Assembly: GCF_028689845.1 (NCBI RefSeq)
Contig: NZ_JAQVCH010000011.1
Coordinates: 1 to 64,000 of the forward strand
DNA length: 64,000 bases
Source of the DNA: Flavobacterium sp.
Lineage (GTDB): Bacteria; Bacteroidota; Bacteroidia; Flavobacteriales; Flavobacteriaceae
Direction of reading: 5' to 3'
A program made the translations under genes and the position numbers. Below the pieces are notes generated by a model, which did not search any database, was not told where the DNA came from, and saw only the letters and a list, made by a program, of their open reading frames with translations. Position 1 is the stretch's first letter. Each line of letters starts with the position of its first letter. Shown one piece after another: positions 41,507 to 51,534 of this stretch.

Positions 41507-42553
41507 ATGAGTAAAATTTTAATTACTGGAGGGGCAGGTTTTATTGGTTCACATGTGGTGAGGCGTTTTGTGATGAACTATCCGAACTACCAAATTTTTA
41601 ATTTGGACGCGTTGACCTATGCCGGTAATTTAGAAAATATTGCTGATATTGAGCAGGCTCCGAATTACACCTTTATCAAAGGGGATATTACCGAAGCTGC
41701 TTTTATTGAGGCTCTTTTTCAGCATCACCAATTTGATGGCGTTATTCATCTAGCGGCCGAATCGCATGTAGACCGTTCAATTACAGACCCGTTAGCTTTT
41801 GTAAAAACAAATGTCATTGGCACCATGAATTTGTTGAATGCGGCTCGAGAAAGTTGGAAAAATAATTTTGCTGGCAAACGTTTTTATCATATTTCTACCG
41901 ATGAGGTGTATGGTTCGTTGGGTGCAACGGGTTTGTTTACCGAAAGCACCGCTTATGATCCGAATTCGCCTTATTCAGCCTCCAAAGCCAGTTCTGACCA
42001 TTTTGTGCGAGCGTATGGCGAAACCTATGGTTTGCCCTATGTGATTAGCAATTGTTCTAATAATTATGGCCCCAATCATTTTCCAGAAAAATTGATTCCG
42101 CTTTTTATACACAACATCATTTCAAATAAACCTTTGCCTGTTTATGGAGATGGAAAATATACACGTGATTGGTTGTTTGTTTTAGACCATGCCAGAGCCA
42201 TTGATTTGGTATTTCATGAAGGAATAAATCACGAAACCTATAATATTGGTGGTTTTAACGAATGGCAAAATATTGATTTGGTGAAGTTGTTATGCCAAAA
42301 AATGGATGTCAAATTGAATCGGTCACCCGGTACCTCGGTCCAATTGATTACGTATGTAAAAGACAGACCCGGACACGATTTGCGGTATGCTATTGACGCA
42401 ACCAAAATTGAAAGCACCTTAGGATGGCGGCCTTCGGTTACTTTTGAAGAAGGTCTTGAGCAAACCATTGATTGGTATTTAGCCAATGAAGCGTGGTTGG
42501 CTAATGTCACTTCGGGTGAATACCAACAGTACTATGAACGACAATATTCGTAA
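41507..42553 (+). CDS. rfbB: dTDP-glucose 4,6-dehydratase
   Basis: KILITGGAGFIGSHVVRRFV, HLAAESHVDRSITDPLAFVKTNVIGT, FYHISTDEVYGSLG, SNNYGPNHFPEKLIPL. ATG 41507 preferred over TTG 41483. Confidence 0.93.
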   Translation: MSKILITGGAGFIGSHVVRRFVMNYPNYQIFNLDALTYAGNLENIADIEQAPNYTFIKGDITEAAFIEALFQHHQFDGVIHLAAESHVDRSITDPLAFVKTNVIGTMNLLNAARESWKNNFAGKRFYHISTDEVYGSLGATGLFTESTAYDPNSPYSASKASSDHFVRAYGETYGLPYVISNCSNNYGPNHFPEKLIPLFIHNIISNKPLPVYGDGKYTRDWLFVLDHARAIDLVFHEGINHETYNIGGFNEWQNIDLVKLLCQKMDVKLNRSPGTSVQLITYVKDRPGHDLRYAIDATKIESTLGWRPSVTFEEGLEQTIDWYLANEAWLANVTSGEYQQYYERQYS

Positions 42554-42562
42554 ATAAAAAAG

Positions 42563-43585
42563 ATGAAAATATTAGTTACAGGAGCAGCCGGTTTTATCGG
42601 GTACCACTTATGCGAGCAGTATCTCGCACAAGGATATCATGTAGTGGGGTTGGACAACCTTAACGACTATTATGATGTCAATTTAAAATATGGACGATTA
42701 ACGCAACTGGGTTTTAACCAATCGGAGATTAAACCAAAAGTACTGGTTGAAAGTAGGCTACATGGCAATCAATGTACTTTTATCCAATTAGATTTAGAAG
42801 ATAAAGAAGGTATTGCCCATTTATTTTCAATTGAAAAATTTGATTTAGTTTGCAATTTAGCCGCACAAGCAGGTGTGCGTTACAGTTTAGAGCAGCCTTT
42901 TCAATATGTAGACAGCAACGTCACTGGGTTTTTATCGATTCTAGAAAGCTGTCGTCATTTTGGCGTTAAAAAATTAATTTATGCTAGTAGTTCAAGTGTT
43001 TACGGCTTGAACGAAAAAATTCCTTTTTCGGTGCATGACAATGTAGATCATCCGATTAGTTTGTATGCAGCTACGAAAAAAACGAATGAATTAATGGCTT
43101 ATACATACAGTCATTTGTTTGAAATACAAATGGTTGGACTTCGATTTTTTACGGTTTATGGCCCTTGGGGAAGACCTGATATGGCCATGTTTTTGTTTAC
43201 CGATGCCATTTTAAATAATCGTCCGATTCAAGTATTTAATGAAGGAAACCTTTCCCGTGATTTTACGTATGTAAATGATATTGTTGGCGGAATGATGACT
43301 ATTACGGAAGCTTTCGAAAATAATAAAATTTCAGCTCCCTATAGCTTGTATAACATCGGAAACAGCAAACCTGTTCCATTACTTTCGTTTATCCAAGCCA
43401 TTGAAAAAGCCACAGGAAAAACAGCTATCAAAGAAATGTTGCCGATGCAACCCGGAGATGTTGAACGCACTTGGGCTGATGTTACAGGTTTAATTCAAGA
43501 CTTTAATTACACACCCATTACTTCTGTAGAAGAAGGAGTAGCCGCTTTTGTAAATTGGTATAAAGGATATTACAACGTAAAATAA
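42563..43585 (+). CDS. UDP-glucuronate 4-epimerase-like NAD-dependent epimerase
   Basis: MKILVTGAAGFIGYHLCEQYL, GLDNLNDYYDVNLKYGRL, NLAAQAGVRYSLEQPFQYVDSNVTGFL, FFTVYGPWGRPDMAMFLFTDAIL. Confidence 0.85.
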   Translation: MKILVTGAAGFIGYHLCEQYLAQGYHVVGLDNLNDYYDVNLKYGRLTQLGFNQSEIKPKVLVESRLHGNQCTFIQLDLEDKEGIAHLFSIEKFDLVCNLAAQAGVRYSLEQPFQYVDSNVTGFLSILESCRHFGVKKLIYASSSSVYGLNEKIPFSVHDNVDHPISLYAATKKTNELMAYTYSHLFEIQMVGLRFFTVYGPWGRPDMAMFLFTDAILNNRPIQVFNEGNLSRDFTYVNDIVGGMMTITEAFENNKISAPYSLYNIGNSKPVPLLSFIQAIEKATGKTAIKEMLPMQPGDVERTWADVTGLIQDFNYTPITSVEEGVAAFVNWYKGYYNVK

Positions 43586-43586
43586 A

Positions 43587-44891
43587 ATGGCAACTTTTTT
43601 AAGTGATTTAGTGCGGGTTGGATTTTCCAAATTGAATATAATTATTTTTGGAGTAGGCACTTCTATTGCCACGGCACGTTTACTTACACCTGAACAAAAC
43701 GGAATTATAGCCACTTTATTAGTATATCCTTCCTTGTTTATGGTTTTGGGTTCTATGGGAATCAGGCAGTCGACAACCTATTTTGTTGGAAAAGAAATTT
43801 ATTCGTTAGACCGAATTAAAAATGCAGTGACCCAAATTTGGCTGATTACTTCATTGGTGAGTATGGTTATTTGTTATTTTTTATTCGTCTTTTTATCTAA
43901 AAACATTCCGGATTATACGTTGGTTTTTGTGTCTATTTCATGTATTCCATTTAGTTTACATAATACATATTGCTCTGGAATTTTCTTAGGGAAAAATGAA
44001 ATTAAAGAATTTAATAAGATCAATTGGATTCCAAATCTCATCACATTTATAACCACTATTTCGTTAATCTATTTTTTAGATTTAGAAATTCTTGGAGCCA
44101 TGTTGGCTTATCTATTTGGTCATTTAGCCATCTTTATTGCCCTAATCGTAAAAAAAGATAATCTTCATCTTAAAAGTTTTTCTTTTGAGACCGAAGTAAT
44201 CAAAAAGATGCTTTCCCTTGGATTGGTCTATGCTTTTGCATTACTTATTATCAATTTGAATTATAAAATTGACGTCGTTTTATTAGAAAACTTAAGTACC
44301 TCTTACGAACTTGGAATTTATTCTAAAGGAGCAAGCATCGTACAATATTTATGGCAAATTCCATTGATATTTAGTTCAATCGTTTTTGCACGTAGTGCTA
44401 TTTCTAAAGACGGAAATGCATTTTCTGTAAAGGTAGCTCACTTATTACGACTTTCTTTAATTGCAGTCGGATTGATCGCCTTATTTTTGATGATTTTGTC
44501 AAAACCAATTATTTTATTATTATACGGAAATCAATTTCTAGAAAGTGTTTCTGCCATGCAAATTTTGTTGCCAGGTGTTGTTTTACTAACCGTTTTTAAA
44601 GTAATGAATATGGATTTGGCAGGCAAAGGAAAGCCTTTTATTGCCATGAAGGCTATGATAGTGCCATTAGTATTTAATATTGGGTTAAACTTTTATTTCA
44701 TCCCTCGTTATGGTTCAGATGGAGCGGCGATTTCATCAACGATTTCCTATTCCTTGGCTTCTTTGTTCTTTTTACATTTTTACAGTAAAGAGACAGGTAT
44801 ACCTATAAAAGCGATTTTCAATTATAAAAAAGCAGATTTTGAACCAGTAATACAAATTGTGAATAAAATCACATCCAAAATAAAAAAGTAA
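43587..44891 (+). CDS. Lipopolysaccharide/polysaccharide flippase (Wzx-like, MOP superfamily)
   Basis: Multi-TM protein; GVGTSIATARLLTPEQNGIIATLLVYP; cluster context. Confidence 0.85.
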   Translation: MATFLSDLVRVGFSKLNIIIFGVGTSIATARLLTPEQNGIIATLLVYPSLFMVLGSMGIRQSTTYFVGKEIYSLDRIKNAVTQIWLITSLVSMVICYFLFVFLSKNIPDYTLVFVSISCIPFSLHNTYCSGIFLGKNEIKEFNKINWIPNLITFITTISLIYFLDLEILGAMLAYLFGHLAIFIALIVKKDNLHLKSFSFETEVIKKMLSLGLVYAFALLIINLNYKIDVVLLENLSTSYELGIYSKGASIVQYLWQIPLIFSSIVFARSAISKDGNAFSVKVAHLLRLSLIAVGLIALFLMILSKPIILLLYGNQFLESVSAMQILLPGVVLLTVFKVMNMDLAGKGKPFIAMKAMIVPLVFNIGLNFYFIPRYGSDGAAISSTISYSLASLFFLHFYSKETGIPIKAIFNYKKADFEPVIQIVNKITSKIKK

Positions 44892-44892
44892 T

Positions 44893-46077
44893 ATGTTTTT
44901 ATTCGATAAAGAAAAAACTGGACGAATTCCTTCTCAGCATATTTTCGCTGAAAAGCCAACAGAAGAATGGAAAATTACTTTTAAACAAGAACCTATTCGA
45001 TGTGCCGAGTCTACGCCTGTTATTGATAAAAAAGGTAATTTGTATTTTGGTTCGCATAATGGTTCTATTTATTGCATGAGTCCAGAAGGAGAAATCAAAT
45101 GGCAATTTGTGACCGAATATAAAGTGTATTCTAGTCCGCTGTTAGTTGATGACAAGTTATATATTGGCTGCAACATGTCAACCTTATTATCTTTAAATTT
45201 AGAAGGAGAATTGGTTTGGAAATACGATGGTTATTTGGCTTTTGCCAAACAATCTAAATTGAAACGATTGTTCATCAATGGTTTCAATTATTTGAAATAC
45301 GATTATGAATTTAAAAAATTCATGAAAATCAATACGTGGACTTCCCCGAATTTAGTAGGGAAAGATGCTATCGCTTTTGTGTTTTATGGATTAGGTTTGG
45401 TTTTGTTAGATAAGAATTCTGGAGCTGTTCGTTGGCAAAAAGATCTTGGTAGTCCCTCTTTTCATTTGGCGGGAGTTGCTGTAACAACGGATAACGGAAT
45501 GGATAAAATTGCGGTTTGTGGTCAAAATAGTGGCTTGCATTTATTTGATGAAAACGGAAAATTACTTTGGAATAACAAGGCTTTTTCAGGAAGCAATGCG
45601 TGGGCAAATCCTTCTATAGACCCAGAAGAACAATGCATTTATCATTCAGAAAGTTTCTATAATAAAAAAAGTGTCGTCTATAAAACCGATTTAAACGGAA
45701 AGATACTTTGGAAGCAACAATTTCCATTTGGTTGCAGAGCTTCCATCGCGATTAGTCGAAAGAATTATGTAGTTTTTTTAGGACTTAATGGAACGGTTTA
45801 TCTATTGGACAAGGCAACTGGAGCCGAATTGTTTTCGCAACCTATTGCCTCTAAAGATAGAGGTTTGTGGACTTCGCCGTCATTAATGGCCAATGACCAC
45901 ATCCTAATCAATACCAAAAAAACGGTTCAAAAAGGGTCACTTATTTGTTTGTCTGAAAAAGCAGAAACAGTTTGGGAAATAAATTATGCGAAAGCCTTAT
46001 CGGTTCCTGTGATTGATGCAAATGGCAACTTATATACGGCAACTTGGGCAGGCGACTTTTATAAATTTAAAAAATAA
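44893..46077 (+). CDS. PQQ-binding-like beta-propeller repeat protein
   Basis: Repeats such as TPVIDKKGNLYFGSHNGSIYCMSPEGEIKWQF, SPLLVDDKLYIGCNMSTLLSLNLEGELVWKY, PVIDANGNLYTATWAGDFYKF; no evident signal peptide. Confidence 0.82.
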   Translation: MFLFDKEKTGRIPSQHIFAEKPTEEWKITFKQEPIRCAESTPVIDKKGNLYFGSHNGSIYCMSPEGEIKWQFVTEYKVYSSPLLVDDKLYIGCNMSTLLSLNLEGELVWKYDGYLAFAKQSKLKRLFINGFNYLKYDYEFKKFMKINTWTSPNLVGKDAIAFVFYGLGLVLLDKNSGAVRWQKDLGSPSFHLAGVAVTTDNGMDKIAVCGQNSGLHLFDENGKLLWNNKAFSGSNAWANPSIDPEEQCIYHSESFYNKKSVVYKTDLNGKILWKQQFPFGCRASIAISRKNYVVFLGLNGTVYLLDKATGAELFSQPIASKDRGLWTSPSLMANDHILINTKKTVQKGSLICLSEKAETVWEINYAKALSVPVIDANGNLYTATWAGDFYKFKK

Positions 46078-46082
46078 GGAAA

Positions 46083-47243
46083 ATGAAAATTGGAATTTTA
46101 ACGTATCACCACGTCATAAATGATGGAGCTGTTTTACAAACACTTGGGCATGTTTATACGCTGAATGAATTGTTTCCAAATGCTATTGTTGAGGTAATTG
46201 ATTATCGCCATAAATCGATTGAAAAAATTGAAAAAAGAGAGGCCTTTAAATCACTTTTAAAATTAAAAAAAGATGGGTTTTCTAAAATTAAAAAATATTA
46301 TAGTTTTAAAAAATTTGTTTCAGAATTACTTCCTCTTTCAAAAGATTATTTAACATCAGATAATCTTAAAGAAGCTACTGATTTTATCAACAAGCAAAAT
46401 TATGATTTCGTTATTGTTGGAAGTGATGAAGTTTGGAAGATTTTGGACAGAAAATTTGCGAGACATTTTCCAAATATTTATTGGTTACCAAAAGAAATAA
46501 AAGCAAAACGAATAGCATCAGCCGCTTCCGCTAATGGCTCCAAGCCTTCGTTATTAGAAGACTCTAAAACTAGAGAAGAAATAAAAGACATTGTTTCTGG
46601 TTTTCATAAGATTGCAACTAGAGATCAATATACCTATAATTTGATAAAAGGAATTGATGAAAATATAGATGTTTATCAGGTTCCAGATCCAACTTTCGGA
46701 GTAGAATGGGAAGCAAAAGGAGTCAAAGAAAAGCTTGTTAAAGTAGGTGTTGATTTTAAAAGAAAACGCTTCGCCATGAATTTAAGTTCTAATAGTCTTG
46801 AATTTGACAAAGCATCTGAGCAAATATTTAATTATGCCCAAAAGAATAATATACAATTAGTAGGAATTGGTCAATACAATAAATATTGTGAAATTAATTT
46901 TTCTGATGTACTGAATTCGTTAGAATGGGCAACGTGTTATCAATATTTTGATTTTTGTGTGACTGACCGTTTTCATTCAACTATTTTTAGTGTGAAGAAT
47001 AATATTCCTTTTTTAGTTATAGAGTCTACCAAAAAATATCCTACTGCTCACAAAGGTAAAATTTTTGATTTATTAACTAAAATGGATATAATAGAACACC
47101 ATCAATTTTATGCAAAAGAAGTGGATTTTGAAAATAAAATCATTAAATTATTATCAGATTTTGAAGCATCCGCATTAAAAGAAAAAGTGAACGAAATGAA
47201 AAGTCAATTCAGAAATCACTTGATGAAAGCAATTGAATCATAA
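46083..47243 (+). CDS. Polysaccharide pyruvyl transferase family protein
   Basis: MKIGILTYHHVINDGAVLQTLG, NYDFVIVGSDEVWKI, FDFCVTDRFHSTIFSVKNNIPFL. Confidence 0.88.
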   Translation: MKIGILTYHHVINDGAVLQTLGHVYTLNELFPNAIVEVIDYRHKSIEKIEKREAFKSLLKLKKDGFSKIKKYYSFKKFVSELLPLSKDYLTSDNLKEATDFINKQNYDFVIVGSDEVWKILDRKFARHFPNIYWLPKEIKAKRIASAASANGSKPSLLEDSKTREEIKDIVSGFHKIATRDQYTYNLIKGIDENIDVYQVPDPTFGVEWEAKGVKEKLVKVGVDFKRKRFAMNLSSNSLEFDKASEQIFNYAQKNNIQLVGIGQYNKYCEINFSDVLNSLEWATCYQYFDFCVTDRFHSTIFSVKNNIPFLVIESTKKYPTAHKGKIFDLLTKMDIIEHHQFYAKEVDFENKIIKLLSDFEASALKEKVNEMKSQFRNHLMKAIES

Positions 47244-47251
47244 AAAATGTT

Positions 47252-48403
47252 TTGAAAAAAATTCTCTACATACTCGATACTTTTGAGACAGGAGGAGCTG
47301 AAAAAAGCCTGCTCGATGTCGCTCGTCATAACCAAGCTGTCGAGTCGGTCTTTGTTACTATTTATGAAGGTAATACGCTCGCAACTGTTGCAGAAGACGC
47401 AGGTATCAAAGTATATCAGCTCAATTTAAAAGATAAATATAGTTTTTCTAAAGCAGCTCAATTACTCAACCCAATTATTGAAGAAGAGAAACCTGATTTA
47501 ATTCACGCCACACTTTTTCGTTCCGATATCATCTCCAGAAAACTTAAAAATCACTTTGCAATTCCGTTAGTTTCAAGCTTAGTCAATAATTCCTATGTAG
47601 CGGAACGCTATTCAAAATTAGGTTTTGTTGGAAAATTAAAATTGTATGGAATTCAGTATTATGATGCAATGACAGCCAAAAAAGTAGATTTTTTTATTTC
47701 TAACTCAGAAACCATCAAACAATCGAATGCGAAAGTTTTAGGTTTGAATTTGAATAAAATAAAAGTTATTTTTAGAGGTAGAGAATTTTCAAAGTTTCAA
47801 TCAGTTGATAAAACAGCAATTGATTCATTAAAAGCAGAATTTGACTTAACGGATGAAAATAAAGTGTTTTTAAATGTGAGTCGCTTGTTAGACAGGAAAG
47901 GACAATTGGATTTAATTGAAGCCGTTGCTAAAATCAAACCTAGTTTTCCAAATCTTCGCGTTTTAATAGCTGGCGAAGGACCATTTCGTCTGCAATTAGA
48001 AGCTGCAATTAAACAAAGCAAATTAGAAAATACGATTTCATTATTGGGAAATAGAAATGATATTCCAAACCTTTTAAAATTAGCAGATGCTTTCGTTTTT
48101 CCAACGCATTATGAAGGATTACCAGGGGCATTAATTGAAGCCATGATGAGTGAATGTACTATTATTTGTTCGGATATTGATGAAAATAAAGAATGTGCTA
48201 CTGCTTCAGAAGTACTTTTCTTTGCAAAAGGCAATCCTGTTGATTTGGTTGAGAAAATGAAAGTAGTACTTGAAAATCCTACTGCTTTTATCAACTTAGG
48301 TAAAAAAGCAAAAGAGCAAGCTTTTCAAAAATTTAGCATCGAAAAAGTTGTCGAACAATACAACGAATGTTATTCGCAAGTCATTAAAAATTTTACTAAA
48401 TGA
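47252..48403 (+). CDS. Glycosyltransferase, GT4-like (TTG start)
   Basis: MKKILYILDTFETGGAEKSLLDVARHN, VSRLLDRKGQLDLIEAV, VFPTHYEGLPGALIEAM. Confidence 0.9.
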   Translation: MKKILYILDTFETGGAEKSLLDVARHNQAVESVFVTIYEGNTLATVAEDAGIKVYQLNLKDKYSFSKAAQLLNPIIEEEKPDLIHATLFRSDIISRKLKNHFAIPLVSSLVNNSYVAERYSKLGFVGKLKLYGIQYYDAMTAKKVDFFISNSETIKQSNAKVLGLNLNKIKVIFRGREFSKFQSVDKTAIDSLKAEFDLTDENKVFLNVSRLLDRKGQLDLIEAVAKIKPSFPNLRVLIAGEGPFRLQLEAAIKQSKLENTISLLGNRNDIPNLLKLADAFVFPTHYEGLPGALIEAMMSECTIICSDIDENKECATASEVLFFAKGNPVDLVEKMKVVLENPTAFINLGKKAKEQAFQKFSIEKVVEQYNECYSQVIKNFTK

Positions 48404-49491
48404 CGATTTTCCAACTCATTCAAAAACCGCAAATGCGTGGGGCCGAAATGTTTGCCGCTCAATTGGCTACAGAATTGACTGCTAAAGGACATCATGTTCT
48501 TTTGATATCACTTTTTCCAGGCGATTCACAGTTGCCCTTTCTAGGACAACATATTCTACTCAATCGACCACAACACAAACGGTGGAATGATTTAGAGGGA
48601 TGGAGAAATTTGGCTAAATTAATTGAGCAATACCAACCGGACGTGATTCAGTGCAATGCCGGAGATACCTTAAAGTTTGCCGTGTTGTCTAAATTGACAA
48701 ACAGATGGAAAACCCCTATTATCGCTAGAAATGCGAGTATGGTGAGTGCCTACATTACTAATCCAATCACCAAATGGATTAATCGGTTTTTGTATCGTAA
48801 AACCAAAGCAATTATTTCGGTGTCGCAACTTTCTGCTCAAGATATTAACCAACTTTTCCCAGAAACTAAATCCAAAACCAGTGTGATTCCTGTAGGAATT
48901 AATCTACCGAATTTACAACCGGTGTCTTGGCAAAACAGTCCTAAAAGCGAAATTAATCTAATTCACGTGGGCGGATTCTCCTTTGAAAAAAACCATGTGG
49001 GATTATTTTCTATTTTTCAAAAATTTTTAAAGGAAAAACCGAATTCGCACCTTCATTTGTTAGGAGATGGCCCACTTCGCAAAGAAATGGAGGAAAAAAT
49101 CACGCAATTGGGTTTGCAAAATGCGGTAACATTTTATGGCTTTACTTCCCAAGTGATGGATTATATTCATCAAGCGGATGTTCTGCTTCTGCCCAGCATT
49201 ATTGAAGGGTTGCCCGGTGTTTTGTTGGAAGCCATGTACGCTGAAACACCCGTTGTGGCGTATAATGTAGGCGGTATTTCAGAAATTGTTTTCCCAAATG
49301 AAACGGGTTATCTACTTGAAAAGGGAGATGAAGCCGGCTTTGTCAAGGCAATTTTAGATGCGGTACAAACAGCGAACACCTCGGTTATTGTTAAAAATGC
49401 CAAAGAACTCGTTGTAGAAAAATTTAATAATAGCTACCTTGCTATGCGGTTTGAACAAGTTTATAAATCTGTTTTACATGACAAAAATTAA
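48400..49491 (+). CDS. Glycosyltransferase, GT4-like
   Basis: QKPQMRGAEMFAAQLATEL, HVGGFSFEKNHVGLFSIF, LLPSIIEGLPGVLLEAMYAETPVVAYNVGGISEIV. Confidence 0.91.
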   Translation: MTIFQLIQKPQMRGAEMFAAQLATELTAKGHHVLLISLFPGDSQLPFLGQHILLNRPQHKRWNDLEGWRNLAKLIEQYQPDVIQCNAGDTLKFAVLSKLTNRWKTPIIARNASMVSAYITNPITKWINRFLYRKTKAIISVSQLSAQDINQLFPETKSKTSVIPVGINLPNLQPVSWQNSPKSEINLIHVGGFSFEKNHVGLFSIFQKFLKEKPNSHLHLLGDGPLRKEMEEKITQLGLQNAVTFYGFTSQVMDYIHQADVLLLPSIIEGLPGVLLEAMYAETPVVAYNVGGISEIVFPNETGYLLEKGDEAGFVKAILDAVQTANTSVIVKNAKELVVEKFNNSYLAMRFEQVYKSVLHDKN

Positions 49492-50593
49492 AGTTCTTCA
49501 TATCATCAAATCCTTAGGTCGTGGCGGAGCAGAAATGTTGTTGCCCGAAACGCTTAAAAAACATGACCAAGATGTTTTTGAATTTCATTATATTTACTTT
49601 TTGCCTTGGAAAAATCAAATGGTGCAAGCACTAGAAGACGCAGGAGGAAAAGTAAGTTGTTTCTCTGCCAAGAATAATTTGCAATTACTTTTGCAATACA
49701 AAAATATTATACGCTATTGCAAAGAACACCAAATTCAATTGATTCATGCTCATTTGCCCTGGGCTGGTTTTGTGAGTCGGTTAGTACATAAGATGAGTGG
49801 AATCCCAGTTTTATATACGGAGCATAATATGCAAGAACGCTATCATTTTTTGACTAAATTTATCAATAAATTGACTTTTACTAGTCAATCTCTTGGAATA
49901 GGCGTTTCGGACGATGTAACCAATTCTATTACTCGAAATATTAACCCATCGATTCCAGTGCAAACGGTTTTAAATGGTGTTAATACGGATAGTTTTAAAC
50001 GAGTTGGAACTACTCAAAATTCGATGATACGAAACCAATTTGGCATTCCGTTGGATGCTTTTGTGGTGGGAACAGTAGCTGTTTTTCGATTTCAAAAACG
50101 ATTGGATTTGTGGTTAGAAATTATGCAAAAAGCGATTGAAAAAGACGCCAATATCTATGGGATAATTGTAGGTGCTGGACCGCTGCAACCTGAAATTGAA
50201 CAAAAACATAAAGAATTAGGTTTAGAAGGAAAAGTGTTTTTCGCAGGATTACAAACCGAAGTAAAACCGTATTATGAGGCGATGAATAGCTTTATGATGT
50301 GTTCGTCTTTTGAAGGATTGCCGATTGCCTTGTTGGAAGCGATGAGTATGGAATGTGCCATTATCACTACGGATGCAGGAGGAATTAAAGAAGTAATTCG
50401 CGATAATCAAGATGGAGTAGTAGTAGGAGTTGAACAATGGCAACGGTTGACAGAAAAAGTAATTGAGATAAAAAATGATACTACAAAATGTACCACTTTA
50501 CAAAAAGCAGCTCGCGAAAGAGCGATTGCCTCGTTTAGTATGGATGCGATGATTTTAACCTTAGAGAATTTATATACCAACTACGCAAAATGA
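49478..50593 (+). CDS. Glycosyltransferase, GT4-like
   Basis: KVLHIIKSLGRGGAEMLLPETL, FRFQKRLDLWLEIM, MCSSFEGLPIALLEAMSMECAIITTDAGGIKEVI. Start ATG 49478, overlapping the previous gene. Confidence 0.91.
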   Translation: MTKIKVLHIIKSLGRGGAEMLLPETLKKHDQDVFEFHYIYFLPWKNQMVQALEDAGGKVSCFSAKNNLQLLLQYKNIIRYCKEHQIQLIHAHLPWAGFVSRLVHKMSGIPVLYTEHNMQERYHFLTKFINKLTFTSQSLGIGVSDDVTNSITRNINPSIPVQTVLNGVNTDSFKRVGTTQNSMIRNQFGIPLDAFVVGTVAVFRFQKRLDLWLEIMQKAIEKDANIYGIIVGAGPLQPEIEQKHKELGLEGKVFFAGLQTEVKPYYEAMNSFMMCSSFEGLPIALLEAMSMECAIITTDAGGIKEVIRDNQDGVVVGVEQWQRLTEKVIEIKNDTTKCTTLQKAARERAIASFSMDAMILTLENLYTNYAK

Positions 50594-51531
50594 TCATTCG
50601 TCAAGCCAATATAGAAGACAAACCAGCTATTGTTGAACTATTGAAAGAGAGTTTGGGCGAATCATTGCTTAAAAAATCTACAACTATTTGGGATTATAAA
50701 CATGTGGATAATCCATTTGGCGAATCGTATGTTCTTCTTGCTGAAGAAAATGGAGAATTTATTGGCGTTCGAGCATTTATGTCATGGAAATGGCAAATTG
50801 GAAAGCAAGTTTGGCAAGCTTATCGTGCCGTGGATACGGCCACACATCCTAATCACCAAGGAAAAGGGATTTTTAAAAAATTGACTTTACAAGCATTAGC
50901 TGATGTGGGTGCCAAACAAGATTGTTTTATTTTTAATACACCCAACGAAAAAAGCAGACCCGGTTATTTGAAAATGGGCTGGGAGTCTTTGGGTAAAATT
51001 TCGATTGCTTTAGTTCCTTCGTTGGTTTATACCTTAGGCAGTTTTTTGAATAATGGGAAGAAGTATTTACAACCTTTGTCTGTTTCTGAACTAGATAAAA
51101 TTTGTGAAAAACATAATAAAGAATTAGAAGGTACGGGTCAACTGTTTACTCCAAAATCACCTGCCTATTTGGCTTGGCGATATGAAAATAATCCAATGCA
51201 ACCCTATCAAATTTTGACAGGAAATAATTGGTATGTGGCTGTTTATCAAAAAAAACATCGTTATTTTACAGAATTACGAATTGCAGAAGTGATTGGTGGT
51301 AACACTAAAGCAACTCGAAAAGAAATAAAAGCCGTAGTCACGCATTTAGCTTTGAAGAATAAATGCCTGCTTATTTCTACAACCGAGAAGAATTTGTTCT
51401 CCTTGAAGTATTTTGGAGCTATTGGTCCAATTTTAACTTGTAGAGATTTAACTGCAGAAAAAGAAATTTTAACTAAATCAAAACAAGCCCAAACTTGGCA
51501 TTATGCCATGGGCGATTTAGAATTGTTTTAA
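50590..51531 (+). CDS. GNAT-family N-acetyltransferase
   Basis: IIRQANIEDKPAIVELLKESL, YRAVDTATHPNHQGKGIFKKLTLQALADVG. Confidence 0.85.
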   Translation: MIIRQANIEDKPAIVELLKESLGESLLKKSTTIWDYKHVDNPFGESYVLLAEENGEFIGVRAFMSWKWQIGKQVWQAYRAVDTATHPNHQGKGIFKKLTLQALADVGAKQDCFIFNTPNEKSRPGYLKMGWESLGKISIALVPSLVYTLGSFLNNGKKYLQPLSVSELDKICEKHNKELEGTGQLFTPKSPAYLAWRYENNPMQPYQILTGNNWYVAVYQKKHRYFTELRIAEVIGGNTKATRKEIKAVVTHLALKNKCLLISTTEKNLFSLKYFGAIGPILTCRDLTAEKEILTKSKQAQTWHYAMGDLELF

Positions 51532-51534
51532 GCC

